A stretch of 64,000 bases of DNA from assembly GCA_019321725.1 (NCBI GenBank), contig CM033121.1, positions 10,540,001 through 10,604,000 of the forward strand, read 5' to 3'. This stretch comes from Paulownia fortunei (Eukaryota > Streptophyta > Magnoliopsida > Lamiales > Paulowniaceae). The notes beneath the pieces were generated by a model. It was given only the letters and a program-made list of their open reading frames with translations, was not told where the DNA came from and did not search any database. Position numbers and translations under genes: made by a program. Within the stretch, counting starts at the first letter, position 1, and every line of letters begins with the position of its first letter. This document shows positions 22,403 through 34,833 of the stretch, in pieces.

Positions 22403-24712
22403 TGTAACACCCACTACTCAACAACTATAAATAAAGTATAATTTGACATGGTAGAACCTGTGTGCATACATGGAATATTTCTTTTGTGTATGTAACACTT
22501 TAAAAAAGGATAAATCACCTTTTACACGCACTACACTATTTAAAATACTTTGTCACATATGTCCTGTATATAGTAGGATTAATATTTATATAAAAGCACA
22601 ACGCCCACAACGACCATAATATTTACATACTTTTTTAACAATAAAGTTTTAAAAGTGAAATATAGTATCAGTTTCAAAAATAAAATACAACAAACTCAAA
22701 ATATAACAAGCCAACAAAATAGTCTAACAGGTCGTCATCCATGTACACACTCCCTCAAACACCTGTAGGAGCTCCAATAGTCCCCAGCCAGCAAAAGATG
22801 CTTCAAACATCGTCGTGCTCACCTACAATGCATAAACTATATGAGCTAATGCTCAACAAATAAAGATTATGCATGTCAAAAAATAATTCACAATATGAAG
22901 TCATACATCTCAAAATGTTATGCCCACAATGCAATTCCATACATCAAAACATTTCTCTCAAAATCATTTCTTTCTTGGGCCCCTGACCAATGCTACTATC
23001 CCATGCACCGAAAAAAGCTCTGCACACCGCCATAATTCAATGGTCAATAATGATATAAGCATGCAAATTCATTCATACTCACACGCATACAAATCCATGC
23101 ACGTGAACCTGCAAATCTATGCATACAACTATGCAAATTCATGCATACTTCGGTGCACTTGTAGTAGTCAACAAAATATTTTTCTTACTCAGAACCATGT
23201 CGTGCAATGCAAGATTTATCACAATGCTCATATATGATGTATGCACGTGCCAATGCCCATGTATGTATGCTCAATAGACATGAATGACAATAATACGTGT
23301 CCTCTGCTATACACATATGATCTATGATATTACATATAAATCACACATTTACTATGTCTATGTATTATAGTTGCAAATAAATCTTTACTCATCAAGAACC
23401 ATTCCCAATTTGGCAAGTTGAAAACACAAAATCTCATACTAAGACCTTAAACACCAAGCTATCTAGGTAACAATCCAGCTTCAACAAACTAGAACTCAAT
23501 ATAGTCCATCAAATACCTTAATTTTTCATCTTAAATACATGTAAATATCATGTAATTGAAGTATTATCACTCCAATAGCATGTATCTAATTTTTAGAATT
23601 CAATAGCAACATGTTTAGGTTGAAACATATTAAGTTATCAAATGGGACAGATTTTCACCTTCTAATTTCCTTGCTGCCAAATTAGGTTTCATAGACATTT
23701 TGACATCTTTAGGAATATGTATCCACTCTAAAAATTTTACCACATTATATAACATGTATAAAAATAGAACCATGCCATAAAGTTTCCAAAACACATGGGT
23801 CTAGGTCCTCTAATTCAATCCCCTTCATAGCACACTAGATCAAATATTCTTACTTTGACAGTTTTGAGTATTTCTTCAATATCATGCCCAATTTTAATTT
23901 CTAACCGATGAATATTTATTACAATACTCTTAACCCATATATAAATATGTATATAATGATAATTATAGATTTTATTCAACATACCATACACTTTTGAAGC
24001 ATAAAACACAATAATACAACAAGGTGACAGTTTCTAGCACAAGTGTTTTCTATCAAGTATTTGTAACCAAAAACCTTTTTTTTTTTGCACCAACGCCTAT
24101 CTAATAACATTATAACACATTTATAAATAATATTCAAAGCTTAATAAGCTAATAAACCTCAAAATAAATTTGAAAGTTATGCCAAACCTGTAGGTTAAGC
24201 TCACCTTACACAGTTTTCTACTTGAACTTGGTTATTTCTCCTTCCCATTGGTTGTTTTGCCTCCTTTTTCAGTTGGAATCACTTAGGACCTATTTAGAGA
24301 GATTATGTATTTAGAAGTTAAAATGGTGCAGAAGAAGGTTGAAGTCGTGGCTGTTAGCTTAAGAGTGAAGAATAGGTTGAGGTGCTAGCTTAATAAGTAT
24401 AAGCATGAGGTGGCATATAATGGTATAATTTGATTTTCTCCCTTTTGTTGCAGCCCTAATCTGGTGTGTCTCACATATTCTTATTTGGTTGTAACCTATC
24501 TTAGTCACCATTCATTCCCGTAGCTAATTTCTATATCCGTTTATTAGGTTCTTCACCCAAAAAATCATCGGTTCTTGTCTGATTGATAAGTTTGTGCACC
24601 AATAGTGTTAATTATAGTGTTGTATGTCTAGTTGTACCAAGTGTAAGATTTAAATATACATATAATATTAAAATTCATGATCAAACTGACTCACTTTCTA
24701 TAAACTTTTCGA
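22403..24712 (-). repeat. 3' LTR of the nested chromovirus, truncated
   Basis: Begins TGTAACACCCACTACTC on + and is closely similar to the 5' LTR at 29278-31720. It lacks about 95 bases near 23396 that the other LTR has, and it lacks the final ~290 bases (counterpart 31717-32004). At the break it passes straight into integrase coding sequence, so the end of pol, the polypurine tract and the LTR start were removed by one deletion. Confidence 0.85.
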
Positions 24713-25990
24713 TGACACCTCTCAGCTGTTTCACTTCTCGTAACAAAATCTGTACAGGCTTTTCTTCGTAGATCAAATCTGCTTTTAATTCTACTAGTTT
24801 ATTCTTTAGAATGTAAGAGGGATTAATAATATATTTCCTCAGCATAGGCACATGAAATATATTGTGTATTTGGGATATAGATATTGGCAGATTCAGTCTG
24901 TAAGCAACATTACCAATTCTTTCAATCATAGAAAATAAACCAATGTATCTGGGACTCAATTTTTCTTTCTTTCCAAACCGCATGATGCCCTTCATTAGTG
25001 CTACTTTCAAAAACACTTAATCTCCTATCGCAAACTCCAATGCCCTTCTTCGTCAATCCGCATAACTTTTCTGTCGATTTTGGGCAGTTTGCATTTTTTG
25101 TCGAATCTGTAACACGACTTCTGTCATCTCTCGAATCATTTATGGGCCCAAAAGTTTCTTTTCACCAACTTTATCCCAGTGTATCAGAGACCTATACTTT
25201 TTTCCATACAATGCTTCATAGAGAGCCATTCCAATACTAGTCTGATAGTTGTTGTTGTATGCAAACTCCACCAAAGGTAGAAATTTACTCCACTGACCTT
25301 AGAAGTCTAATACACAGGCTTTGAGCATATCTTTCAATGTCTGTATTGTTCATTCATATTTCCCATCCGTTTGAGGATAATATGTTGTACTGAATGATAA
25401 TTGTGTACCCAAAGCTTTGCGTAAACTCCTCTAAAAAGTAGACAAAAATCTCAAATCTCTATCAGAAACTATAGACAATGGCACACCATAAAGTCTGACA
25501 ATCTCCTGAACATATAATTGGGCATAACGTTCCATGGAATATGTAGAACATATGGGAAGAAAATGAGCAGACTTGGCCAATCTATCAACGATAACCCAAA
25601 TAGCGTCATGACCCTTGATAGTCTTTGGCAAACTAGTTACGAAATCCATGGTAATTCTTTCCCATTTCCATTCTAAAATGAGTAGAGGTTGCAAAGTCCT
25701 TGCGGGCCTTTGATGTTCGGCCTTTATCTACTGACATGTTAGACATTGCTCCACATGTTGGGTGATGTCCTTTTTCATACCCGGCCACCAATAATGCATT
25801 TTTAAGTCTCTATACATCTTGGTAGCCCCTGGATGTACTGAATACAGGGTTGAATGTGCCTCTTTTAAAATGTCTTCCTGAATGTTATCAATATTTGGCA
25901 CATAGAACTGCTCTCTAAATTATAAAATATCATTCTGTGTCATCTCAAATTCAGGAGACTTCCCTGTAGCAACCTCTTTTCTTATCTTGA
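24690..25990 (-). pseudogene. Chromovirus integrase remnant, chromodomain missing
   Basis: The - strand shows the HHCC zinc domain (MHYWWPGMKKDI then HVEQCLTC, about 25720-25800), the catalytic core (ITMDFVTSLPKT, DAIWVIVDRLAKSAHFLP, GVPLSIVSDRD, 25431-25694) and the C-terminal part (RYIGLFSMIERIGNVAYRL ... NIFHVPMLRKY, 24750-25016). The frame then runs into EEKPVQIL, where chromoviruses continue toward a chromodomain, but here it enters LTR sequence (KFIESESV). Several stops, one being TAG after LTCQ. Confidence 0.85.
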
Positions 25991-26042
25991 TGATATATTC
26001 ATCATCTCGCTGCCCCTATTTGATCTTGTCAATTAGCGTAGG

Positions 26043-26640
26043 TTAAAGCATCAGGACTGCCAACTTTGCCTCTATTACTCCTGTCTGTAAAATCTCTATA
26101 TTCATTTTCTGCAACTCATTCAGTTTTGGTTTCTGAATTAAAGCCATAGCTATTATACTTTGTGTGGATTTTCGGCTCAACGCATCAGCTACAACGTTAG
26201 CTTTACTGGGGTGGTAATTGATCACGCAATCATAATCTTTACTAATTTCAGCCATCTCCGCTGCTGCATGTTTAACTCTTTCTGCGTGAAGAAGTATCTG
26301 AGGCTCTTGTGATTCATATAGATCTCGCACCATTCACCATATAGATAGTGCCTCCATATTTTAAGCACAAATACTATAGCAGCAAGTTCCAAGTCATGCG
26401 TGGGGTAATTCTTTTCGTACTCTTTAAGTTGTCTGGATACATACGTAATTACTTTGTCATTCTGCATTAGTACACATCCTAATCCATTCTTCGACGTGTC
26501 ACTATAAATTACGAATCCTCCAGTACATGAAGGAATTGAGAAAATAGGTGTTGAAGTCAATCTCTTTTTCAGCTCCTGGAAACTTCGCTCATACATATCC
26601 ATCCATCTAAACGTCATCCATTTTCTGGTTAATTGTGTCA
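26043..26640 (-). pseudogene. Chromovirus RNase H remnant
   Basis: [19 protein letters not shown] is the gypsy RNase H start, with its catalytic aspartate visible, followed by [20 protein letters not shown] and the HYLYGE segment. A frameshift near 26250-26330 separates it from YHPSKANVVADALSRK, the usual end of the domain. It degrades the RNA strand during reverse transcription. Confidence 0.85.
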
Positions 26641-27558
26641 ATGGGATAGCAATCTTGGAGAATCCCTTCACGAATCTCTGGTAATATCCAACTAAACCTA
26701 GAAAACTGTGCACCTCCGAAGGATTAGTAAGTTGCGTCCAGTTGTTGATAGCTTCAACTTTACTTGGATCTACTGATATTCCCGCTCTTGATATAACATA
26801 TCCCAGGAATACCATGCAATCCAACCAGAACTTGTATTTCTTGAATTTGGCGTATAACTGCTTCACTTTCAGGCCCTCAAGTACTTATCTCAAATGTACG
26901 GCATGCTCTTTTTTAGTTTTGGAGTAAACTAGAATGTCATCGATGAACACGATAATGAATTTATCCAGAAACTACTTAAACACTATGTTCATCAGATCCA
27001 CCAATGTTGCTGGAGCATTAGTCAATCCAAACGGCATCACCGAAAATTCATAGTGCCCATATCTTGTACAAATATCGTTTTAAGGATTTTTTCTTCCTTT
27101 ATTTTCAGTTGATGATACCCAAAGCGTAAGTCAATCTTCGAAAATATTGCGACACCCTGAAGTTGGTCAAATAAATCATCGATTTTGGGTAACGGATACT
27201 TATTCTTAATCATGACCCTGTTCAACTCTCGATAATCGATGCACAGTCTCATGGTGCCATCCTTCTTACATACAAACAAAAATCGGCGCTCCTCAAGATG
27301 AAAAGCTCGGTCTGATGAATCCTTTGTCCAACAAGTCCTACAATTGTACTTCAATTCTTTCAACTCCAAGGGAGCCATTCCATAGGGAGTTTTAGAAATT
27401 GGAGATGTTCCTAGTTGTATATCGATAACAAACTCTATTTCAAGATCTAATGACAATCCCAGGAGATCATCTGGGAATACTTCAGTATATTCCCGCACCA
27501 CTGGTATTTCACTCAGAGTTGGCAGGTGTTGTTCCTCAATGCTTATGACACTCACCAA
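26640..27558 (-). pseudogene. Chromovirus reverse transcriptase remnant
   Basis: Recognisable in order on -: [15 protein letters not shown] (linker), [47 protein letters not shown], then FIIVFIDDILVYSK with the catalytic FIDD motif (about 26930-26955), and [20 protein letters not shown]. The chain is broken near 27037-27060 and by a stop after VHLR (about 26886). It would copy the element RNA. Confidence 0.9.
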
Positions 27559-27825
27559 GTACCCTTCGCAACCAGCATCGAGTAATCATTATACCTTCAC
27601 TGTTGAAATCACAAGGAATCTGAAATTCTTCACAATGCTGGCAAATATGAAAGACTTCTTTCCAAAAAGTTGAAATGTCACTGTATTTTTCTTACAGTCA
27701 ATAGTAGCCCCATACTTTGACAGTCAATCCATGCCCAAAATGACATTGTAATCATTCATATCCAACACAATCAGATCAACATGTAATTATCTACCTTTAA
27801 CAGGTATAGCACAAGCTCTCAAAAT

Positions 27826-29106
27826 TCAATCGATAGAGGGGACTATTACACTATAACTGATTTCTACTATATCTAGAATTCTATCCAGCCTCTTCACGTA
27901 CTTAGTGGATGCAAATGAATGCGTGGCTCCAGAATTAAATAACACAAGTATTGGAATACTAGAAATATAAAGTTTACCTATCACCACTAATGGATTTGCC
28001 TCTATATCCGCCCTAGTCATGGTGAACACCTTGTTTGGTACATTCATTTGGCCGGTGTGATTTTGTTTACCTGGGCAAAATTTAGCAATATGTCCCAGCA
28101 TTCCGCATCAAAAGCACATCTTGGTACCTATAAAGCAGCCTCCAATATGCCGATTACCATATTTCTGACACACAGCTTCTGGCATCGGTGCTTTTTCTTA
28201 TTTGACCCGTGGCCTCTTACTTTAACCTTCTTGTTGTTGGCCTCGTTCTCCTTGAAATTTAAATCCCTACTTCTATATTTGGATCGACTTCTACATTTAG
28301 ACTGGCCTTTTTTACCCCACAGTCCATCTTTGTCCCTACTGTCTAAACTACTGTTGAGCCTCCTATGCACGAGCGATTCTTAATTCAGCCTGTTCTGCCA
28401 CCAGCGCCCTCTCAGCCACCTGTGAAAATATCACCCCTTGAGTACCTGCCATATTCACATCCCGGTATAACTCTGGCCTCAAACCCTCTAGAAATGTCTC
28501 TACTTTCAGTGCTTCAGTGCTACCATGTGCATAGCAAACCTGGACAGCTATTCAAATTTACGAATATATTCCCCAACAGTCATTGCTCTTATCGCAGTTG
28601 TATAAACTCATTCATCTTCATCATGCAAACTGGGGTCGTGAAATATTTATTTCAGAATAACTCCTTAAATCTGTCCCACCTCATGGTAGTAATGTCCTCT
28701 ATGCTGTTGATCGTGTCTGATCAATGGCCTGCACTACACGAAGTATGAAAGTGGCTCACATTACCCTCTCCTCTACTGGCATCCTATTGTACTGGAACAT
28801 GTTTTCTAGGGTCCTCAACCAGTCCTCTACAGTGGTAGGATCAATAGCATCCTCAAACATTGGAGGATCCAACCTCCTAAATTGTTCTCCCACCATATAT
28901 ATATACTCTGCCTGCCGTTGGTTTACTTCCACCCATAGTTGCTCACCATTATCCCTCTGCCGAATCAGTTGCTGAATCTATTTGGATTGTCATTCAATTA
29001 ACTCTGTTAACTGGTTAATCATGGTATCTTGATCATTAATCGGGGTGAGTGTCTCATTCCTTTGCACTCTGGCACCACCACTGCTCTCACCACGAGTTCT
29101 CACCAT
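27826..29106 (-). pseudogene. Chromovirus Gag, zinc knuckle and protease remnant
   Basis: Gag begins at 29106 with MVRTRGESSGGARVQRNETL and continues through DPPMFEDAIDPTTVEDWLR and ENMFQYNRMPVEERV to ETFLEGLRPELYRDV, with stops between. A knuckle (CGMLGHIAKFCP) lies near 28060-28100 and the first cysteine pair is broken by a stop. The protease has LVLFNSGATHSF near 27930, where the expected active-site DSGA is NSGA (AAT for GAT). Confidence 0.85.
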
Positions 29107-29261
29107 TTTACAGCACTGTTTTATACAAGTTTGACAATATATGACCAATATAATTCATGAAATATGTAATGCAATATATGATAATGTAAAACTTACTGGC
29201 GTGGCTGCGCTCTGCAAGTTCTAAGTTTGTGTACATGGACAGTCTATAAGATCTCAAACTG

Positions 29262-29274
29262 GGCTCTGATACCA
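29262..29274 (-). promoter_or_regulatory. Primer-binding site of the nested chromovirus
   Basis: On - this reads TGGTATCAGAGCC, a perfect match to the initiator tRNA-Met type site, and lies three bases inside the 5' LTR. It fixes the element's orientation and LTR boundary. Confidence 0.85.
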
Positions 29275-29277
29275 CTT

Positions 29278-32004
29278 TATAACACCCACTACTCAACAAC
29301 TATAAATAAAGTATAATCTGACATGATAGAAGCTGTGTGCATGCATGGAATTTTTTTTTTTTTTTTTGTAACACTTTAAGAAAGGATAAATCACTTTTTA
29401 CATGCACAACCCTATTTAAAATGTTTTGTCACATATGTGATGTATATAGCAGGATCAATATTTATATAAAAGCACAACGCCCACAATATTTACATACTCT
29501 TTTTACATTAAAGTTTTAAAAGCGAAATATAGTATCAGTCTCAAAATATAATACAACAAACTCAAAATATAACAAGCCAACAAAATAGCCCAACAGGTCG
29601 TTATCCATGTACACACTCCCTCAGACACCTGCAGGAGCTCCAACAGCCGCCTAACCAGTAAAAGATGCTTCAAGCATCATCGTGCTCACCTACAATGCAT
29701 AAACTATATGAGCTAACACTCAACAAGTAAAGATTATGCATGTCAAATAATAATTCACAATATCAAGTCATGCATCTCAAAATGCTATGCCCACAATGCA
29801 ATTCCATGCATCAAAACATTTCTCTCAAAATTATTTCTTTCTTGGGCCCCTGACCAATGCTACTATCCCATGCATTGGAAAAGAGCTTTGCACACCGCCA
29901 TAATCCAATGGTCAATAATGATATAAGCATGCAAATCCATGCATACTCACACGCATGTAAATCCATGCACACGAACATGCAAATCCATGCATACAACCAT
30001 GCAAATCCATGCATGCTTCGGTACACTAGTAGTGGTCAGCAAAACATTTTTCTTACTCAAAATCATGTCTCAAAATCATGTCGTGCAATGCAAGATTTAT
30101 CACAATGCTCGTATATGATGCATGCACGTGCCAATGCCCATGTATGTATGCTCAATAGACATGAATGACAATAATGTGTGCCCTCTGCTATACACATATG
30201 ATCTATGATATTACATATAAATCACACATTTACTATGTCTATGCATTGTAGTTGCAAATGAATCTTTACTCACCTTTCATTTGGTTGGTGGTTTAGTTTA
30301 GATTTGTTTAGTATTCCTCTCCAACCTTAGATGTAAAATAGCCTGTAATATTACCCAACATCAAGCACCATTCCCAATTTGGCAAGTTGAAAATACAAAA
30401 TCTCATACTAAGACCTTAAACACCAAGCTATCTAGGTAACAATCAAGCTTCAACAAACTAGAACCCAATATAGTCCATTAAATACCTTAATTTCTCATCT
30501 TAAATACATGTAAACATCATGTAATTAAAGTATTATCACTCCAATAGCATATACCTAATTATTAGAACTCAATAGCAACATGTTTAGGCTAAAACATACT
30601 AAGTTATCAAATGGGACAGATTTTCACCTTCTAATTTCCTTGTTGCCACATTAGGTTTCATAGATATTTTGACATCCTTAGGAATATTTATTCACTCTAA
30701 AAATTTTACCACACTTAGATAACATGAAGAAAAATATAACCATGCCATAAAGTTTCCAAAACACATGGTTCTAGGTAGTCTAATTCAGTCCCCTTCACAG
30801 CACACTAGAACATATATTCTTACTTTGGCAGTTTTGAGTGTTTCTTCAATATCATGCCCAATTTCAATTTCTAACCAATGAATATTTATTCCAATACTCT
30901 TAACCCATATATAAACATGTATATGATGATAATTATAGGTTTTATTCAACATACCATACACTTTTGAAGCCTAAAACACAATAATACAACAAGGAGACAG
31001 TTTCTAGCACAAGTGTTTTCTATCAAGTATTTGCAACAAAAAACCTTTTCTTTGTGCACCAACGCCTATCTAATAACATAATAACACATTTATAAATAAT
31101 ATTTAAAGCTTAATACCTCAAAATAAATATGAAAGTCATGCTAAACTCGTAGGTTAAGCTCACTTTATATAGTTTTCTACTTGAACTTGGTTATTTCTCC
31201 TTCCCTTTGCTTGTTTTGCCTCTTTTTTCGGTTGGAATCACTTAGGACCTATTTAGAGAGCTTTTTCTATATATTTAGAAGCTGAAATGGTGCAGAAGAA
31301 GTTTCAAGTCGTGGTTGTTAGCTTAAGAGTGAAGAATAGGTTGAGGTGCTAGCTTGATAAGTCTAAGCATGAGGTGACATAAGCTTGAGGTGGCATGCAA
31401 TGGTATAATCTGATTTTCTCCCTTTTGTTGAAGCTATAATCTTGTGTGTCTCACATATTCTTATTTGGTTGAAACCTATCTTAGTCACCATTCATTCCCG
31501 TAGCTAATTCCTATGTCCGTTCATTAGGTTCTTCACCCGAAAAATCATCGGTTCTTGCCCGATTGATAAGTTTGTGCACCGATAGTGTTAAAAACCTATG
31601 AACCTAGTTATATAACATTTAAATTATAGTATTGTATGTCTAGTTGTCCTAAGTGTATAATTTAAATATACACATATTAAAATTAATGATCGAACCGACT
31701 CACTTTTTATAAACTTTTCAGTGAAACTTTTCAAACTCCTAAGGTTACCACGTGTAACCTAGCACTATTTAATATATTGATACCTAAATTTCTTCTTATC
31801 TCAATACAAAAGCAACCACTTAGGTTAGAAAATTCAATAACTAATACCGTGCGAGAGCTTCAGAATTAAGTTCAATATTCAAGAATGTCGTATAAAAGAA
31901 ATGAAATATGCAATGTCAATATAGATGCAAGTAGCATATAAAATTAGCACATAATGCATGAATCATATTTGGCCAAGTAAGTAGTGAGAGGTTTGGGTAT
32001 CACA
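29278..32004 (-). repeat. 5' LTR of the nested chromovirus, full length
   Basis: About 2.7 kb. On - it starts TGTGATACCCAAACC and ends next to the primer-binding site. It repeats the left LTR over roughly 2.3 kb with scattered substitutions and small indels, so both derive from one insertion that is not recent. A region near 29930-30025 holds repeated ATGCAAATCCATGCATAC-like words. Confidence 0.85.
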
Positions 32005-33250
32005 CATGACAAATCAAGCTTCAACTCAGGCCATTGGGATTAATCGAGTATATGTCATTAATGCATTAACTGCTCAAGTAGAAGTCCTTTCTAAATAGTT
32101 GGAGAATTTTCAACAAATACTATTAATTCACCATTCAAGGTACGCGAGTCATATGGCGGTTTCCATACAAGAACACAATATTAATAGAGCAACCAATTTG
32201 TACCACCATATGTCGAGCATGTTGAATGAGTGGAATTACAACCAGCTGCAAAATTATCCTTTCTCCATCGCTTATAATTAGGGATGGCCAAATCATTTGA
32301 ATGATTCATGGAGAAATGAATATGGCATGCACCTAGTTACCCACCATCAGAGAAGAAGCTAAGCCTTGAAGAAGTATTAGCTCAATTCGAAAGTACTAAC
32401 AATTGATTCATATTGCAAACTAAACCTAGTAATCCATCATTAGGGAAAAAGTTGACTCTTGATGAAGCGAAGACTCATTTAGCAAGGACTCAAAGCCTAA
32501 TCAAGTTGGAAATTGAATCTATTTAACTACCATTGGAGAAGAAGATAAGTCTTGAAGAAGCTATGGCTCAATTAGCAAACACTCAGAGCCAATTCATGTT
32601 GGAAGCTACAATTGATGCCCAAAGTCCATCATCATAATTTCAAAGCTTGGAGATATAAATTAGTGAGTTGGATAATATGTTTCCAATAAGACAAGTCAAT
32701 TTGCCTTACACACCTAAGGCAAATGGAGTGGGCGAAGAATATTGTGATGTTATTTTGAGAAGCGGTGAAGAGTGTAAAACTCTCTTGTTGGTTGAAGAAC
32801 TTATCAAGGATGAACAAGAGGTATCAACACAAATACCTCTAATAGAGAATGGAGAAGATTAAGAAAATGTTCAATCAAGCCCATCTCAAGAGCCATCATT
32901 GAGAGTTTCTTATCATCATCTTTTTCAGAATAACAAGCTTGTATCAAATGTTGTGGAGGATAATACGCACATCTGATTGAATAAGCATGAATTGGAGGAT
33001 CACAAGTTGGTAGATTGCTCATTAAAGCATTCTATGGTGGAAAATGAAGGTGTACTTGAGGATTTTGACAAATTTATTTTCCTATAGATTTCATCATCCC
33101 TGATATTGAAAAGAATAGAAACATCAATTTCATACAAGGAGAACTATTTTTGGTTATCAGACATGCACTCATCAATGTAAAAAAGGCCCTTAATACCATG
33201 CCAGATTATGCTCATTATGCTTATCTTTGGGGATCACCTACACTTGTGGA
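32005..33250 (+). pseudogene. Athila-like Gag and protease remnant
   Basis: After the nested element the + strand resumes with degraded Gag: QVNLPYTPKANGVG then VILRSGEECKT (about 32694-32790) recalls the Athila Gag end, normally ...TLRSGK.... At about 33080-33190 the blocks FPIDFIIPDIEKNRNIN and RHALINVKKAL recall the protease/RT linker (LDMEED...GRALIDVQKG). From there the sequence jumps to the element's 3' region, so RT, RNase H and integrase are deleted. Confidence 0.65.
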
Positions 33251-33289
33251 ATATACAAAGGCATGGCATGAGAAACACTTATTTTTAAA

Positions 33290-34833
33290 TCTCGGTTGAG
33301 CAAAGAAGAAATTCAGTTGAAGACTATAAATTAAGCGCTTATTAGGAGGCAACCTAAGTGTTTTACATTTTCTTTTATTTTTATTATGTAGGTTTATTTA
33401 GTTGTTTAATATTCATTTTTCCTTTTAGTTTGATGAAATTTTTTGTTTTCTTTCAAGATCCAACTCAAGTTTGGGGGAGGATTTGTAAAATAAGGAATGA
33501 TATATCACCAACTAATGAACGCATATTCATCAGTGTTCTTGAAGAGGATGATGATGAAGTTGATGAGAGCTAACACTATCCTTATTCAAGGAAGTCTTCT
33601 ACGCTTTATCTTGTTTTACTTAACATTGAGGACAATGTTATTTCTAAGTTTGGGAGTGGAGTTTTGCTCTTGTTTGTTTATACCTTTTGGAAACTGATGA
33701 ATATTGTGTTTATGTATGTGCTTGACTCTTATGGCATTTTTACCTTTTCTATAATTTTTTGATATATTGAGCACATAAACTTGAACATTTGATTTTTTTG
33801 TTTGCTTAGATAAAGTTTATGTGAACTCGATATTTTTTTTGCAATCTCATATAATTTTAGAACTTGTTTGATTTTCACTTTAGGTGAATCCTAGACTACA
33901 TAACATTAGGAAAGTGATTTAGTCTATTTTTAAATCGTTTGAGCCTTTCAAGCCATCATTTTTATGATGTTTAATCTCTTGTGTCCCCATTGAGTCTGTT
34001 GAGATATTTTCTTTGTCACCCCATAAATTAACCTCAACCAAAAAATTTAAATAAACTATTTATCTTACATATTACCCCACACTTAGCTCATGGCTATTCT
34101 AGTAACATTATTTTGAGCATTAAAAGTGGTGGAAAAAAAATAGCAATAGAGATGTGATTTGTATAAAGCTCTCGAAAAAACAATTGCAAAGAAAAATAAA
34201 GAAAGAGTGCAACACCCATTGTTCATAAAAACAAATAAGTTTGGGGTGTAGCACTTCAAAAAAATATGAAAAAAATGAGTTTAATGAATAAAGTGGTGTG
34301 ACAAATCAAGAGATGAAATGTTCGTGAAGGTATGAGATGAAGATGTGGTCGTGCTTACCAACAAGGTTCTAGAATAGTGGTGTGCTATAAGTAATTTGAG
34401 CCACTATATTGTCTTTTATCATACCATTACCCTACCCATACGTTACAAGCTTTCAAAGTCCTAATGATTCTTGATGTTGTGTTAGTTTATATTAGTGGAG
34501 AGTGACATGAAAAACAAACCTATGAAGTTAAAAATTACATAAATAAGAGATCAACAATTTTGTTGTGAGTTTACATAAATCAATCCGAATGGAAAAAAAT
34601 TAAGTGTAAGAGGCTAGACACACACACACATTCAAAGAATTTAAAGATGGGTGAATTTGGTATTTTAGTTGAAATCGTGCATTTTGATAATATTTTGAGA
34701 TTTTCATAAGTTATAAACTCACAACGATTATTAAGGCCTATTTGGTTAGTAGGTTTGATTATCACTTGATATTTTACTTATTTTACTTCTTTTTTTTACT
34801 TGGAACAAGCAAATGTTTAAGTTTGGGGGTATT
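33290..34833 (+). other. Athila-like 3' non-coding region and polypurine tract
   Basis: It starts with the recognisable AAGCGCTTATTAGGAGGCAA signature found after the Athila open frame. AAGTTTGGG occurs near 33648, and a final AAGTTTGGGGGT at 34819-34830 is the polypurine tract priming plus-strand synthesis, directly before the 3' LTR. No gene inside; open frames are chance. Confidence 0.65.

Larger units (their letters stand above)
22403..32004 (-). mobile_element. Nested Ty3/gypsy chromovirus (Tekay/Del-like)
   Basis: On - the order is 5' LTR (32004-29278), primer-binding site (29274-29262), Gag, protease, RT, RNase H, integrase, truncated 3' LTR (about 24712-22403). RT before integrase gives Ty3/gypsy; the Gag start MVRTRGE, long LTRs and integrase tail fit the Tekay/Del chromoviruses. 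It sits inside the Athila-like element. Flanks are TATAA on the left and CATGA on the right, which could be one 5-bp target duplication with two transitions, but this is not secure. Multiple stops make it inactive. Confidence 0.85.

Noticed and set aside
29857..30168. Repeated ATGCAAATCCATGCATAC words as a possible CRISPR-like array
   Set aside because: Irregular units without unique spacers, within an LTR, and also present in the other LTR at 23060-23150; a plant LTR minisatellite.
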